Below are positions 38,796-48,017 of a stretch of DNA of 64,000 nt, piece after piece. Made by a program: the position numbers and the translations under genes. Position 1 is the stretch's first letter; each line of letters starts with the position of its first letter. Origin of the DNA: Aliikangiella coralliicola (lineage in GTDB: Bacteria; Pseudomonadota; Gammaproteobacteria; Enterobacterales; Kangiellaceae). The notes below the pieces were generated by a model, which saw only the letters and a list, made by a program, of their open reading frames with translations, searched no databases and was not told where the DNA came from. The stretch lies in the NCBI RefSeq assembly GCF_007004725.1, contig NZ_ML660163.1, positions 537,366 to 601,365 of the forward strand. The letters are read 5' to 3'.

Positions 38796-38953
38796 GGGGT
38801 ATATTCGCGGTTTGTTCCTTTTTCTAACAAAAAAAATTATTTTTTATTTTTTTAATAATTTCTTGTAAGAAAAGCCTTTTTAGAAGCGAATATATTAAAA
38901 ATGAAGCCTTAACTTAAAAAGCATCAAGCTTTTAATTTCTGATTGAGATATTT

Positions 38954-39787
38954 GTGAATCTTCACCCAGCTCAACACGAGTTAAAGTTTGATAGGAGCGT
39001 AAAAACTGTTATGATAGTTTCGTCACCAAGGAACGAGCGAACAAAAAACATGGAAAGCAAAGCCTGCGCTTCTAAGCAAGGCATATCTTTAATTAGTGAT
39101 TGCAAAAGCAAAATAGAAGCCTCATCAGTATTGGACATTGTTAGTCAGGCAATATCAGGAAACCGGCACGCAATTCGAAGGCTAATTCGCCTGTTAACTC
39201 CTGTTATTCAATCATCAGTTGCTCATATTCTCACGCGGACTCGTTCCGATTCATCTAGTTGTGATATCCACGCAGAAGTCGCCGATTACTGCCAGGATAT
39301 TTTTATGCTGCTTTTCAAAAATGATTCGAAAATATTGAGAAGTTGGGATCCTGATAAAGGGATGAGTCTAAATAGTTTTATTAGCCTGATCACAAAACGC
39401 CGCGTCATATCCGCTTTACGACAAGAAAAACTAACTCATCGATTAGATGACAAAACCATCGAACAAAAGATTGAATGTCACCGCAATGTGCCGGACATCG
39501 AAACCCAATTTATTGAACGACAATTGCTGCTAAATATTATTTCGTCACTAAAAAAAGACATTAGCGAATTGGGATACGACCTCTTCATACAGTTATTTTT
39601 ATTTGAACGTACGCCAGAAGAAATATCAGCAAAAACTGGCGTGAGTAAAAATTCGATTTATGTGTGGAAAAACCGCCTCCGCAAAAAAGCAAAAGATATT
39701 TTACAGAAGTTAGAACTTGAAGAAGCCCAAAATAAAACGTCAGCGAAAAAGCAAACATCACATCAGGAGGCTTACGTCGATGAATGA
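38954..39787 (+). CDS. ECF-like RNA polymerase sigma factor
   Basis: Up to 277 residues. Region 2 resembles YCQDIFMLLFKN...WDPDKGMSLNSFISLITKRRVISALRQ. Region 4 is RTPEEISAKTGVSKNSIYVWKNRLRKKAKDIL, a helix-turn-helix for the -35 element. There is no region 1 or 3, so it is of the extracytoplasmic-function type. The start is uncertain: GTG at 38954, or ATG at 39011 or 39050. The core domains begin after all three. Its last codons overlap the next gene by 8 bp. It heads an operon with an anti-sigma-like protein, a CHAT protease and a subtilase and probably drives that operon. Confidence 0.85.
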   Translation: MNLHPAQHELKFDRSVKTVMIVSSPRNERTKNMESKACASKQGISLISDCKSKIEASSVLDIVSQAISGNRHAIRRLIRLLTPVIQSSVAHILTRTRSDSSSCDIHAEVADYCQDIFMLLFKNDSKILRSWDPDKGMSLNSFISLITKRRVISALRQEKLTHRLDDKTIEQKIECHRNVPDIETQFIERQLLLNIISSLKKDISELGYDLFIQLFLFERTPEEISAKTGVSKNSIYVWKNRLRKKAKDILQKLELEEAQNKTSAKKQTSHQEAYVDE

Positions 39788-40673
39788 GAATCAATTATTG
39801 GCGCTATTAGCCAACGAAATTGACGATATGGATACCGATAAAGATCTCAAGGCCTTGGTATACAATCGGCTCAGCCAACAGGAAGTTGAGCAACTAAAAT
39901 TGGAAACAAATCACAATCCGTCACTCGGTTCAATGCTAGATGCATTTACACCGCTTGAAAATGACACCTTGACTGATATTGAGCATAATATCGTTAGCAC
40001 TTTTTTCGAGGATACACCTCAAGCAAAAATAGCATCCGATGTTACCAATAAAGAAACTCATGGTTATAACCTGATCGAGTATGTTAGTAAATTAAAGGAC
40101 AAACTAAAATCCTTTACTAGCCTCTCGATTGCAGCGTCAGCACTTGCTAGCTTCGCCCTCATTTTTATCAGTATCAACTCGACACAGCAGCATACACTTC
40201 CTGCTTACTCCATTGAAGTCGGCGGCTATAACAAACAATATAGAAACGACAATAAAGTTAACACTGAAAAAAATCCCAGCCTGGAAAATAAGCCAACGTT
40301 AGAAACAAACTCTTCAGGTTTTGAAAGACTCGCTTTCTTTCCAGAAAATCGCCCGTCAATATTGTTAAGACCGAAACACGCTGTCACAGGAGAAGTTGAC
40401 GTATTTATTTTGCTTGAATACAAAAACGAGATGACGAGGGTAAAAAGCCATATTACCAAAGCCGACTCAGGCTCTTTCAAAGTAAAACCTGAACTCAACG
40501 GAGTATTTGTCAATCAGGGAAGCTACCCATCAACTCTGGTCGTGGTTATCGCCAAACAAGGACATAGCCCAAAACTCGAAACTATCGCAGGTAAAATCAA
40601 TCAACAAGTTGAGAGTTACTATTCTGAAGATTGGCTCTATCTCACTCAGCCCATCGTTATTCACGCGAAATAA
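39780..40673 (+). CDS. Anti-sigma-like single-pass membrane protein
   Basis: A 297-residue protein. The cytoplasmic N-terminal part (1-110) has acidic short helices, one transmembrane helix lies at about 113-132, and an extracytoplasmic C-terminal part of about 165 residues follows. This topology, and overlap with the sigma gene, fits an anti-sigma factor, although no zinc-finger (HxxxCxxC) motif is seen. The ATG at 39780 has AGGAGG ten bases upstream, better than the in-frame 39717 start. The outer domain is beta-rich (VDVFILLEYKNEMTRV) and may sense or be cut by the partner proteases. Confidence 0.65.
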   Translation: MNENQLLALLANEIDDMDTDKDLKALVYNRLSQQEVEQLKLETNHNPSLGSMLDAFTPLENDTLTDIEHNIVSTFFEDTPQAKIASDVTNKETHGYNLIEYVSKLKDKLKSFTSLSIAASALASFALIFISINSTQQHTLPAYSIEVGGYNKQYRNDNKVNTEKNPSLENKPTLETNSSGFERLAFFPENRPSILLRPKHAVTGEVDVFILLEYKNEMTRVKSHITKADSGSFKVKPELNGVFVNQGSYPSTLVVVIAKQGHSPKLETIAGKINQQVESYYSEDWLYLTQPIVIHAK

Positions 40674-40684
40674 AGTTAAGAGCA

Positions 40685-43501
40685 ATGCGCCAATCTAACC
40701 TGTCAAAAAATCATTATGGAAGTCAAATAAGTTACATTATTTTTACGCTAGGTGTTCTATTGATCGCGTCATACCATTGGTATCCGGCGAGCTCTAAAGT
40801 GGTCGCATTTAATGTCATTACATCAGGCTGTGATTACTTGAGCCCCCAAAAAGGTTGTCAATTAATCACTTCCCAATCATTAAGCTTCTGGATACCATCC
40901 ATAAAAGAAGATCGATTTAAGATATTACTCTCCAGCGAAACAATAAACAGTGATGTGACAGAAAAAGAAGCGAATATCAGCGAAAGTTTTCTAAATAGCA
41001 AAGTCGAACTCATTCCCAGGGCACAAGGGCTATTTTTTGAAATTAAAATACCCATTGGAAAGCATCGGCTAACTATCGAAGACAGAGAGTCTTCTGAAGA
41101 ATGGTCAATAAACATATCAAAACAAACAGAACCAGACTGGTTGGTAGAACATAAAAAGATCACTCAATCGCATCAATTTAAAAGAGCAATAGATAAACTT
41201 CATTTGGTACTAAAGGAAAAGAAAAATGTCGATAAGGCGCTAGTTATGCATTACCTCGCCCGAGCATACCTGGCGAACAATGAAGTTGACCGCGCCGCGT
41301 TTTATCTTGACCGTGCTAATGAATTATTCTCTGTCAATGAAACTTTCAACAAGATTATCGATAATTCGACGGTATTAATCTATATCTACCTTATTCTTAA
41401 AGATAATCCTATTAGTGCAAAAGCTATTCTTGACTCATTGCCATCGGTCGACAATGATGCCAAATCAGTTTTTTACCGAACATTTTATACAGCTCACTTA
41501 AATAGTTATTTGGGCGAAATTCGCCTGGCAGAATCACGCTATTTTGAAGCGCAAAAAATTGCTCACAAATTTAATTTAGAACGAGAAGAGATTGATACTG
41601 AACACATGCACTCACGAATACTGGTCAACAGCGGAAAGTTTGCTGAAGCTATTGCGATTCGTAAAGAAATTATCAATAAGATTCCTGATGCCTGGTCTGA
41701 TTGTCGTAAAGCAAAGTATCACAACGGGTTGGGCTGGGCACAAAATCAATTGCTTGAAACCCAGCCTTCAACAAAAAATAACTCGCCATTGCCGGCACTG
41801 ACTCACTCGCTACAACTACTCGAAAAATCTTGTCCGAAAACCTCCACCGACAGAATTAACGTACTAATTAATCTTTCGAAATATCACTATCTTGAAAACG
41901 AGTTGGATGCTGCCTATGGCAGACTGGAGCAGGTAAAAAAAATCGAGACTCAATTTTCCTACCAACAGAAGTTAGAAATACTGGAACTAGAAGCCTTGTT
42001 TGAACTGGCGCAAAACAACTACGATGCTTCCATTGTCATTTTTGAGCAGCTGTGGCGACTCGCAGATCAAGTAAAGTATTCAAACTTTTTACTCAAAGCT
42101 TTGGTCGGCATTGCAAAAGCTCATGAAGGAAAAGGAGAGGCAGACTCCGCAATCGTCTACTATGAACGCGCGGAACAGCTAGTTTTCAATAATACACTGA
42201 GCATTCCGGTTACAGGGTCACAACCTGAGTTTTTAGCCAGTAAAGTAAATTTTAGCTATCGCTATGTCGATCTGTTAAGTCGAAGTGGAAAGATGCGAGA
42301 AGCCTTGGAGAAAGCACGAAAATTTCGCTCTCACTGGTTGAGTAGCATTTTTAAAATGAACCAGCTAGCAGTAGGAAACCTGGCTCAAAATAGAGAATGG
42401 ATAACTCTGGTCAGCCGCATAAAGCGTTTAAGAAAGTCGATTATTGCACAACAAACCCTTGAATGGAGTCTTCCATTCGATCAAATTGACAATGCTAATC
42501 GATTGCTCGAAGAGCAAAAGCTAAAACTCGCCACATTATTTGATGAAAGCGTCCGCCTTGTAAATTCGGCCAATCTGAGCACTGAATTTCATTTCGGCGA
42601 ACCAAAAGAGAATGAATTATTTCTCTTTTTCTACCCCATCACCAATGGCTGGATTGGTTTTTCATATGAGCAAACCGAAATGAAATCACACCTTATTCAG
42701 CTCAACGAAAATCAGTCAGCTAACCATGCACAAATGGCAAGCGAGTGGGTGGACGTTTTCTCTCAGTCAATCGATGAAGCTAAAACAGTTATCGTATTCC
42801 CATTCGGCGAAATGAAATCGGTCGACTTCCGAACGATCCCCTATAAAGACGCCAACTTATTCAGATACAAAAACGTGCTTTACGGAGTCGACCTAAAACG
42901 TCTTCAATTGGGTAAAGATCGAGATCACATATCGAACCAGTCATTGATAGTTGCCAATTCCCTGGGCGACCTCAAGGAAACGGAATTAGAAGCCAAGTCA
43001 ATTGAAAATTTTATTGCTCGAAAAAATTGGCGTAGTAAAACACTGACTAACGAAGAGACAGTCATAGAAGAGGTGAAACAAAAATTACAAGAAGTTCAGC
43101 ACTTTCATTATGCGGGGCATGTTTTCTCAACAGAAGATTATCTTAGCCAATACCAGATCCCGCTAACAAAAAATGTCAATTTAAATAGTACGGATATTTT
43201 AATGCTCAAAAGGGTTCCTCGGTGGGTCGTGCTTTCCGCGTGCAATTCATCGACGCCAGGGCGTATGACTTCAACGGAATCTTTGGGACTGGCTCACGCT
43301 TTCGTTATTGCAGGAAGCGAACAAGTTATCGCTACCAGCAAGCCGGTTGCTGACAAACAGGCAAAACTTTTAATGACCCAGTTCTATCAACACTGGAAAA
43401 GTGGAAATAACTTTGCTGAAACTTTTCGACAGGCCCAACTGGATTTAATCGAACATCAACCTGAACACGACTGGCTGGCATTCCGTGTTATAACCTTATA
43501 G
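40685..43501 (+). CDS. Membrane-anchored TPR-CHAT protease
   Basis: A 938-residue protein. One transmembrane helix (about 14-31) is followed by a beta domain and TPR repeats (about 165-560). The C-terminal CHAT domain has the caspase-like dyad, H812 in HFHYAGH and C853 in VVLSACNSSTPG. CHAT proteases are caspase/separase relatives that cut specific partner proteins, often within sensor or death systems. The ATG at 40685 is preferred over 40631, because the latter reads into the previous gene. The subtilase gene starts 16 bp after its stop. Topology places the TPR-CHAT part in the periplasm if the N-terminus is inside. Confidence 0.85.
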   Translation: MRQSNLSKNHYGSQISYIIFTLGVLLIASYHWYPASSKVVAFNVITSGCDYLSPQKGCQLITSQSLSFWIPSIKEDRFKILLSSETINSDVTEKEANISESFLNSKVELIPRAQGLFFEIKIPIGKHRLTIEDRESSEEWSINISKQTEPDWLVEHKKITQSHQFKRAIDKLHLVLKEKKNVDKALVMHYLARAYLANNEVDRAAFYLDRANELFSVNETFNKIIDNSTVLIYIYLILKDNPISAKAILDSLPSVDNDAKSVFYRTFYTAHLNSYLGEIRLAESRYFEAQKIAHKFNLEREEIDTEHMHSRILVNSGKFAEAIAIRKEIINKIPDAWSDCRKAKYHNGLGWAQNQLLETQPSTKNNSPLPALTHSLQLLEKSCPKTSTDRINVLINLSKYHYLENELDAAYGRLEQVKKIETQFSYQQKLEILELEALFELAQNNYDASIVIFEQLWRLADQVKYSNFLLKALVGIAKAHEGKGEADSAIVYYERAEQLVFNNTLSIPVTGSQPEFLASKVNFSYRYVDLLSRSGKMREALEKARKFRSHWLSSIFKMNQLAVGNLAQNREWITLVSRIKRLRKSIIAQQTLEWSLPFDQIDNANRLLEEQKLKLATLFDESVRLVNSANLSTEFHFGEPKENELFLFFYPITNGWIGFSYEQTEMKSHLIQLNENQSANHAQMASEWVDVFSQSIDEAKTVIVFPFGEMKSVDFRTIPYKDANLFRYKNVLYGVDLKRLQLGKDRDHISNQSLIVANSLGDLKETELEAKSIENFIARKNWRSKTLTNEETVIEEVKQKLQEVQHFHYAGHVFSTEDYLSQYQIPLTKNVNLNSTDILMLKRVPRWVVLSACNSSTPGRMTSTESLGLAHAFVIAGSEQVIATSKPVADKQAKLLMTQFYQHWKSGNNFAETFRQAQLDLIEHQPEHDWLAFRVITL

Positions 43502-43517
43502 TTTGAGGGTGATTACT

Positions 43518-45566
43518 ATGAACTTTTCGTCTACAAACGGACTCTCGTCAAACAAACGATCTTCAAACGGATTGTCATTAATTAAACCGTTTTTAAATAG
43601 ACAGGCTTTAACACCATTAAACAGCAATTTTTTAAGGATAAAAAATATCCTGAAAAATACCTTGTCGATACCCGTTTTTCTGGGGATTATCTGTTGCGTT
43701 TTTACCAGCAAAGCCCTTAGCCTGACCATCGGCGATGGATGTCTGGACAACCGGTGGATTACCATAAAAACCGATAAATCGAAGCGTTGTCCAAAGGCTT
43801 CAGGGTGGGTAGAAACGCAACTTTTTGATACCGACGACATTACATCCAATAGAACGCTGGAGAATTACTGCGTTTATAAAAAACTGAGCAGTTTGACGCC
43901 AGGTTCAACAACAGCTATTCCAAAAGAAATAAAGAGTTTGATCGATGCAGGTTACCTCGAAGGAAATGCGGAGCGAGATTGTGTTGTCGTTGCCTCACTT
44001 GCTTCACCTTCGGCTGCTGCCGATGTCGTTGCAGTTTTAGAAAAGCAGTTGCTATCACAAACTGGTAAGTTAGAGCTCCCTCCCATTTCACCTGAAGTTT
44101 CACCGGTGCGTCTGGCATTACTCGATACGCTACCAACAGCAGAACATTCGCCACAATCCAGTCTTACTCGCTCCCCCCATGGCGCTTCATTAGCAGAAAT
44201 TGCTCAGAAGCTTTTGTGTGATCAAATAACGACAAGTTGCTATGCAAACTTAACCAGTCAGCTGGCACTGGCTTACGTGGCAGAAATCCGTGACGGCGAA
44301 TATTTTACTTTTCGTGACGATTACCAGGGCGGCTTTTTCGGCTCAATCACTGATCTATCCCTGGCCATTCAAAAGGAGCTACAGGCGTGGCAAGAAAAAG
44401 CGCCATCAAGTCGCCTTATCATTAACTTATCTCTCGGCTGGAACGGCCACTCATGGGGAGGACACGACTCAAATCCAGCGAAATTTTCTGCAGCAGTCAA
44501 AAGTGTCTATGATTCAATCGTCAATGCGGTTTGTCGTGGTGCCATTGTCATTAGTGCGGCCGGAAATAAAAGTAAAAGTGAACTAACTGACTACGAGGCA
44601 ATGCTACCTGCGCTCTGGGAGGAACTGCCCAGACCGTCTGCAGAAGAATGCTACACGCTAACGGGTGTTTCTGCCGAAAAACGAGAACAAAGATATGACC
44701 ACAAAGACCCACAAGAAAATAGAGAAAAAGAATCTGAGACTCATTTAACCGGTCTGGTTTACGGAGTCTCGGGAATAGACTCTTTAGGAAATCCATTGTC
44801 CAACAGTCGGCCAAGAGCCAACGCACGTATTGTTGCTTTCGGCGATCACGCCGCCATTAAAAATACTCTGGCGACCAATACAGAGGTACTAACAGGCAGC
44901 TCCGTTTCCACGGTAGTAGTCTCAGCCACCGCTAGTATGATCTGGTCACATCGACCGGAGCTCTCCGCGGAACAGGTGATGGATTTAATTTTCTCAGCCG
45001 GAGAGCAACTCAATATTAAAGCTGACTTTTATTCTGGCGTTTCTAGCAGACCGCTACTTTCACGTCGTGCTTCAATGTGTCGCTCACTCGCTTACGCTTG
45101 CAAAGACGGCAGTTGCATCGGCCCTGCCGATTGTCAATGGACGCCAGCACTTATCGACTTGAATGGCACTTCCATTTTCACTAATCCTGCAAACGATGTT
45201 TTCGAACTTGCGGAGTTGGCAAGCTGCTCATCAACCAAGGACGCCGACTGCAGCGTTATTGAGCATGGAAGCGTCGCAACAACGCCCTGGACGATGCCGC
45301 AACCAGATTCAGAAGCTTGCCCTAACTGCTTAAAAAGTAATATGAACAAATCACTTGTGATGCAATCCTCTTCAAGTTATTCCGGTGAAATTAGTGACGT
45401 GAACCTGGTGATTAATGACCAAATATATACTATTCCTGATTTCAGTCTGGGCGATAAAATCGTTATTTCAGACTTGACGCCAGAAGCCTTGAACAGCCCT
45501 ACCTATCTAAGCTTTTTAGTCAACGATAGCTATCGCGAATGGGTTCCTATTTTGTTGACCGAATAA
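43518..45566 (+). CDS. Subtilisin-like serine protease (S8) with N-terminal signal anchor
   Basis: A 682-residue protein. A hydrophobic segment at about 45-65 is a signal anchor or signal peptide. The S8 triad is visible: D203 in ALLDT, H221 in SPHGAS, and S462 in TGSSVS. The oxyanion Asn is N350 in AAGN. A Cys-rich C-terminal region (CRSLAYACKDGSCIGPADC) and a beta domain follow. The ATG at 43518 has GAGGG upstream; the TTG at 43503 is less likely. It closes the sigma/anti-sigma/CHAT operon. It could be activated by the CHAT protease, or could cut the anti-sigma-like protein. This is inference. Confidence 0.85.
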   Translation: MNFSSTNGLSSNKRSSNGLSLIKPFLNRQALTPLNSNFLRIKNILKNTLSIPVFLGIICCVFTSKALSLTIGDGCLDNRWITIKTDKSKRCPKASGWVETQLFDTDDITSNRTLENYCVYKKLSSLTPGSTTAIPKEIKSLIDAGYLEGNAERDCVVVASLASPSAAADVVAVLEKQLLSQTGKLELPPISPEVSPVRLALLDTLPTAEHSPQSSLTRSPHGASLAEIAQKLLCDQITTSCYANLTSQLALAYVAEIRDGEYFTFRDDYQGGFFGSITDLSLAIQKELQAWQEKAPSSRLIINLSLGWNGHSWGGHDSNPAKFSAAVKSVYDSIVNAVCRGAIVISAAGNKSKSELTDYEAMLPALWEELPRPSAEECYTLTGVSAEKREQRYDHKDPQENREKESETHLTGLVYGVSGIDSLGNPLSNSRPRANARIVAFGDHAAIKNTLATNTEVLTGSSVSTVVVSATASMIWSHRPELSAEQVMDLIFSAGEQLNIKADFYSGVSSRPLLSRRASMCRSLAYACKDGSCIGPADCQWTPALIDLNGTSIFTNPANDVFELAELASCSSTKDADCSVIEHGSVATTPWTMPQPDSEACPNCLKSNMNKSLVMQSSSSYSGEISDVNLVINDQIYTIPDFSLGDKIVISDLTPEALNSPTYLSFLVNDSYREWVPILLTE

Positions 45567-45624
45567 GCTCATCACTAGGTCACTTTCTCCAAAAAGAGGC
45601 TGTGAGCTAGTAAAAAATTGTAGA

Positions 45625-45642
45625 TTGGGTTGCAAAACCCAA
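45625..45642. repeat. TTGGGTT/AACCCAA palindromic repeat
   Basis: TTGGGTT (45625-45631) and AACCCAA (45636-45642) with a 4-nt loop, between the convergent subtilase and Lrp genes. A related palindrome occurs at 58413-58431. It could also act as a weak terminator. Confidence 0.45.
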
Positions 45643-45682
45643 CATTATTGGCAGGTATTAACGCCGAAATTGAGTTTCATTC

Positions 45683-46135
45683 TTATAGTTTGGCCGCCCC
45701 CATTCGCCGAGAAGACAATAACAAACTGGTTTCAGAAGAAGAAATACCGACAATTGAGCGCACTCGCTTTAACACACGATCAAACTCTTCCAGTGAAGGG
45801 GTTTGAATTTCCACAATGATGTCCCATCGACCGTTAGTAGAGTGAATCGCGCGAACGCTCGGCTCAGAAATCAAACTTTCTTGTACTTTTTTAAAAACAT
45901 TTCCTTCCAGCTCAATACTCATTAATGCATTAACAATTGATAATTGCTCGTCAGCCCCAGCGCTAACCAAAGCGGTATAGCCGGTAATTAATCCTCGTTT
46001 TTCGAGCCGTTTCATTCGATTCTGAATCGTCGCTCGAGAAACACCAATGCTTTTCGCCAGCCAGGCGACAGGCGCCCTCCCATTGTTGCGTAAATGGCCA
46101 ATTAGCTGGCGATCAATATCATCGATATTTTGCAT
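45683..46135 (-). CDS. Lrp/AsnC family transcriptional regulator
   Basis: A 150-residue protein. The N-terminal winged helix-turn-helix (LAKSIGVSRATIQNRMKRLEKRGLITGY in part, about 25-55) is followed by the RAM ligand-binding domain. Such regulators bind amino acids and form octamers on DNA. GAGG lies six bases before the ATG. The gene is divergent from ctlX across 158 bp, so control of citrulline/arginine breakdown in response to an amino acid is likely. Confidence 0.9.
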   Translation of the reverse strand: MQNIDDIDRQLIGHLRNNGRAPVAWLAKSIGVSRATIQNRMKRLEKRGLITGYTALVSAGADEQLSIVNALMSIELEGNVFKKVQESLISEPSVRAIHSTNGRWDIIVEIQTPSLEEFDRVLKRVRSIVGISSSETSLLLSSRRMGAAKL

Positions 46136-46293
46136 AACTAACCTCAGGTTAACCTTTCTACCAGAGTGACATAATGAAAGTTTAGCTTATCACTTTGATA
46201 TGTAACTTATCAAAATATACTGATGTGCTAACTTATAATTAGCCCGATTTACGCCGAAAATTGTGAGTAAAACCAATATTCAGGATTTTAAAA

Positions 46294-47235
46294 ATGTCAC
46301 ATTTCACCGAAATCAATTTCAATCAGCAATCTCCCCGCGCGGTGGTCATGGTTAGACCGCATCATTTTCGCTCAAATCCTGAGACAACCTCAGACAACAC
46401 ATTTCAAGTGCAACAATCAGAGCTAAACCAAAATGAAACCTCAATACGTGCTCTGGAAGAAGTGACCAATGCAGTCAGCATTCTTCGCTCTCACGGCGTC
46501 ACAGTGCACTTGTTCGAAGATATAAAAAAGCTAACGCCAGACTCTGTTTTTCCCAATAACTGGTTTTCAACTCACGCCGATGGGAGCATTGGAATTTATC
46601 CCATGTACTTCGCAAACCGACGAAAAGAGAGAAAGAAAGAGATAATTGAGTTGTTAAAATCCCAATACCGAGTCGAAAAAATAATCGATTACTCTCATTT
46701 TGAAAATAAAAATATTTTTTTAGAAGGAACCGGTTCGGTCGTACTGGATCATATTAACCGCATTGCTTACGCAGTAAAATCAAACCGAACCAGCTTTGAG
46801 GCTTTAACGGCGTTTTGTAGTGATTTTAATTACCGACCAATGTTCTTCGAAGCCAGAGACAAGTCTGGAACGCCCATTTACCATACCAATGTATTTTTAA
46901 GTATCGCGGAAAAGTTCGCACTTGTGGGTCTTGACCTCATACCGGATAAAGCTGAGCGTCAGCAAGTTCTTAACTTGTTAGTATCATCAGGTAAGGAAGT
47001 CATTGAACTCTCCAGCAATCAAATCGAAAACTTCACTGCAAACGCATTAGAATTAACATCATCGCAAGGGAAGCTACTGGCAATATCCCGCACAGCGTTT
47101 CGCGCATTAACACAATCGCAAATTTCAACGATAGAAAAATACGCAAAACCAGTTGTCATCGATATTCCAACCATTGAATCTGCAGGTGGTTCAATCCGAT
47201 GTATGCTGGCAGGCATTCATCTCGAACTCCGTTAG
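46294..47235 (+). CDS. ctlX: Citrulline utilization hydrolase CtlX (amidinotransferase fold)
   Basis: A 313-residue protein of the guanidine-modifying superfamily. Signatures are DSVFPNNWFSTH, ENKNIFLEGTGSVV, IYHTNVF (H197) and the nucleophile C303 in GGSIRCML. CtlX from Francisella releases ornithine, CO2 and ammonia from citrulline. Here the same architecture and length support that call, but an arginine deiminase-like activity cannot be excluded by motifs alone. It is cytoplasmic and divergent from the Lrp-type regulator, its likely controller. Confidence 0.8.
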   Translation: MSHFTEINFNQQSPRAVVMVRPHHFRSNPETTSDNTFQVQQSELNQNETSIRALEEVTNAVSILRSHGVTVHLFEDIKKLTPDSVFPNNWFSTHADGSIGIYPMYFANRRKERKKEIIELLKSQYRVEKIIDYSHFENKNIFLEGTGSVVLDHINRIAYAVKSNRTSFEALTAFCSDFNYRPMFFEARDKSGTPIYHTNVFLSIAEKFALVGLDLIPDKAERQQVLNLLVSSGKEVIELSSNQIENFTANALELTSSQGKLLAISRTAFRALTQSQISTIEKYAKPVVIDIPTIESAGGSIRCMLAGIHLELR

Positions 47236-47271
47236 TTCGCTTGGTAATATATTTATTCAACCAAAGTGATT

Positions 47272-47868
47272 TCAACAGTTGCGGTATTTATCATTTAGAC
47301 CGGTTCCTTTTAAAATTAAAGGGATGCATTTCTCCAGTCGGCTTTGACGAGTTGCTTCTCGTTTTGCGGAGCTCACATACTCCGCAAACTCTTTTTGTTT
47401 ATAAGGTGTCAACTGATAGAACTGTTGACTTAGTGACTGATCTTTTGCAAAAGCTTGTGCGAATTCTTCAGGTAATTCTAGCGGTTTCGGTTTGGCTCGT
47501 TGAATCGATTGACCACTTTGCGATAACACGATTGCTTCACGGATGTAAGACGATAGAACCTTCTCATCTAGCTCCACAATATCTTGCATTCGCCACTGGC
47601 GCATTCCTTTCGTTTTACCTTCTTGCGCATTAATTAATTTATGATGCTTATCTTCAAGCAACGCACCGTCAAAAAACCACAAACCGGCATAACTTTTAAA
47701 CGCGCCAATGCCGACAAGATTCTTTCCTTTCAAAGTGTAAACAGGCGCTCCCCACTTAATGGTCTCTTCTAATTCAGTGGCCAGTAAAATAGCTCTCAAT
47801 TTTACCAGTAGCTCGCTCCACTCAGGATGAGCATCAATATACTCATCGACATTAGCAGTTTTTTTCAT
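47272..47868 (-). CDS. YdeI/OmdA-like protein with DUF1801 domain
   Basis: A 198-residue protein. The N-terminal DUF1801 part (about 1-110) contains ETIKWGAPVYTLKGKNLVGIGAFKSYAGLWF. The C-terminal OmdA/YdeI helix bundle has YREAIVLSQSG-like and FAEYVSSAKREATRQSRLEKCI segments. The family is common and linked to cationic peptide resistance in some bacteria, with no defined biochemistry. GGGG precedes the ATG. It is convergent with ctlX, 36 bp away. Confidence 0.85.
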   Translation of the reverse strand: MKKTANVDEYIDAHPEWSELLVKLRAILLATELEETIKWGAPVYTLKGKNLVGIGAFKSYAGLWFFDGALLEDKHHKLINAQEGKTKGMRQWRMQDIVELDEKVLSSYIREAIVLSQSGQSIQRAKPKPLELPEEFAQAFAKDQSLSQQFYQLTPYKQKEFAEYVSSAKREATRQSRLEKCIPLILKGTGLNDKYRNC

Positions 47869-48017
47869 AAAATAACCCCATCGCTATTTTTGTCAGAAAA
47901 GTCTTTATCAACTAATAAACAGGTACTTTAATTAAATGAATAGACCACCTGAATAAAACAGACTGAATTAAACAACCTGATTGACGAATCATAACCAGTC
48001 CAAATCACCAAACGAGA

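Noticed and set aside
38664..45566. Gasdermin-type death system beside the CHAT and subtilase genes
   Set aside because: No protein in the operon has a gasdermin-like pore domain or C-terminal lipidated Cys pattern that I can see.
47199..47633. 144-codon plus-strand frame overlapping the YdeI-like gene
   Set aside because: It runs antisense to a well-supported YdeI/DUF1801 gene and its product has no recognisable pattern.
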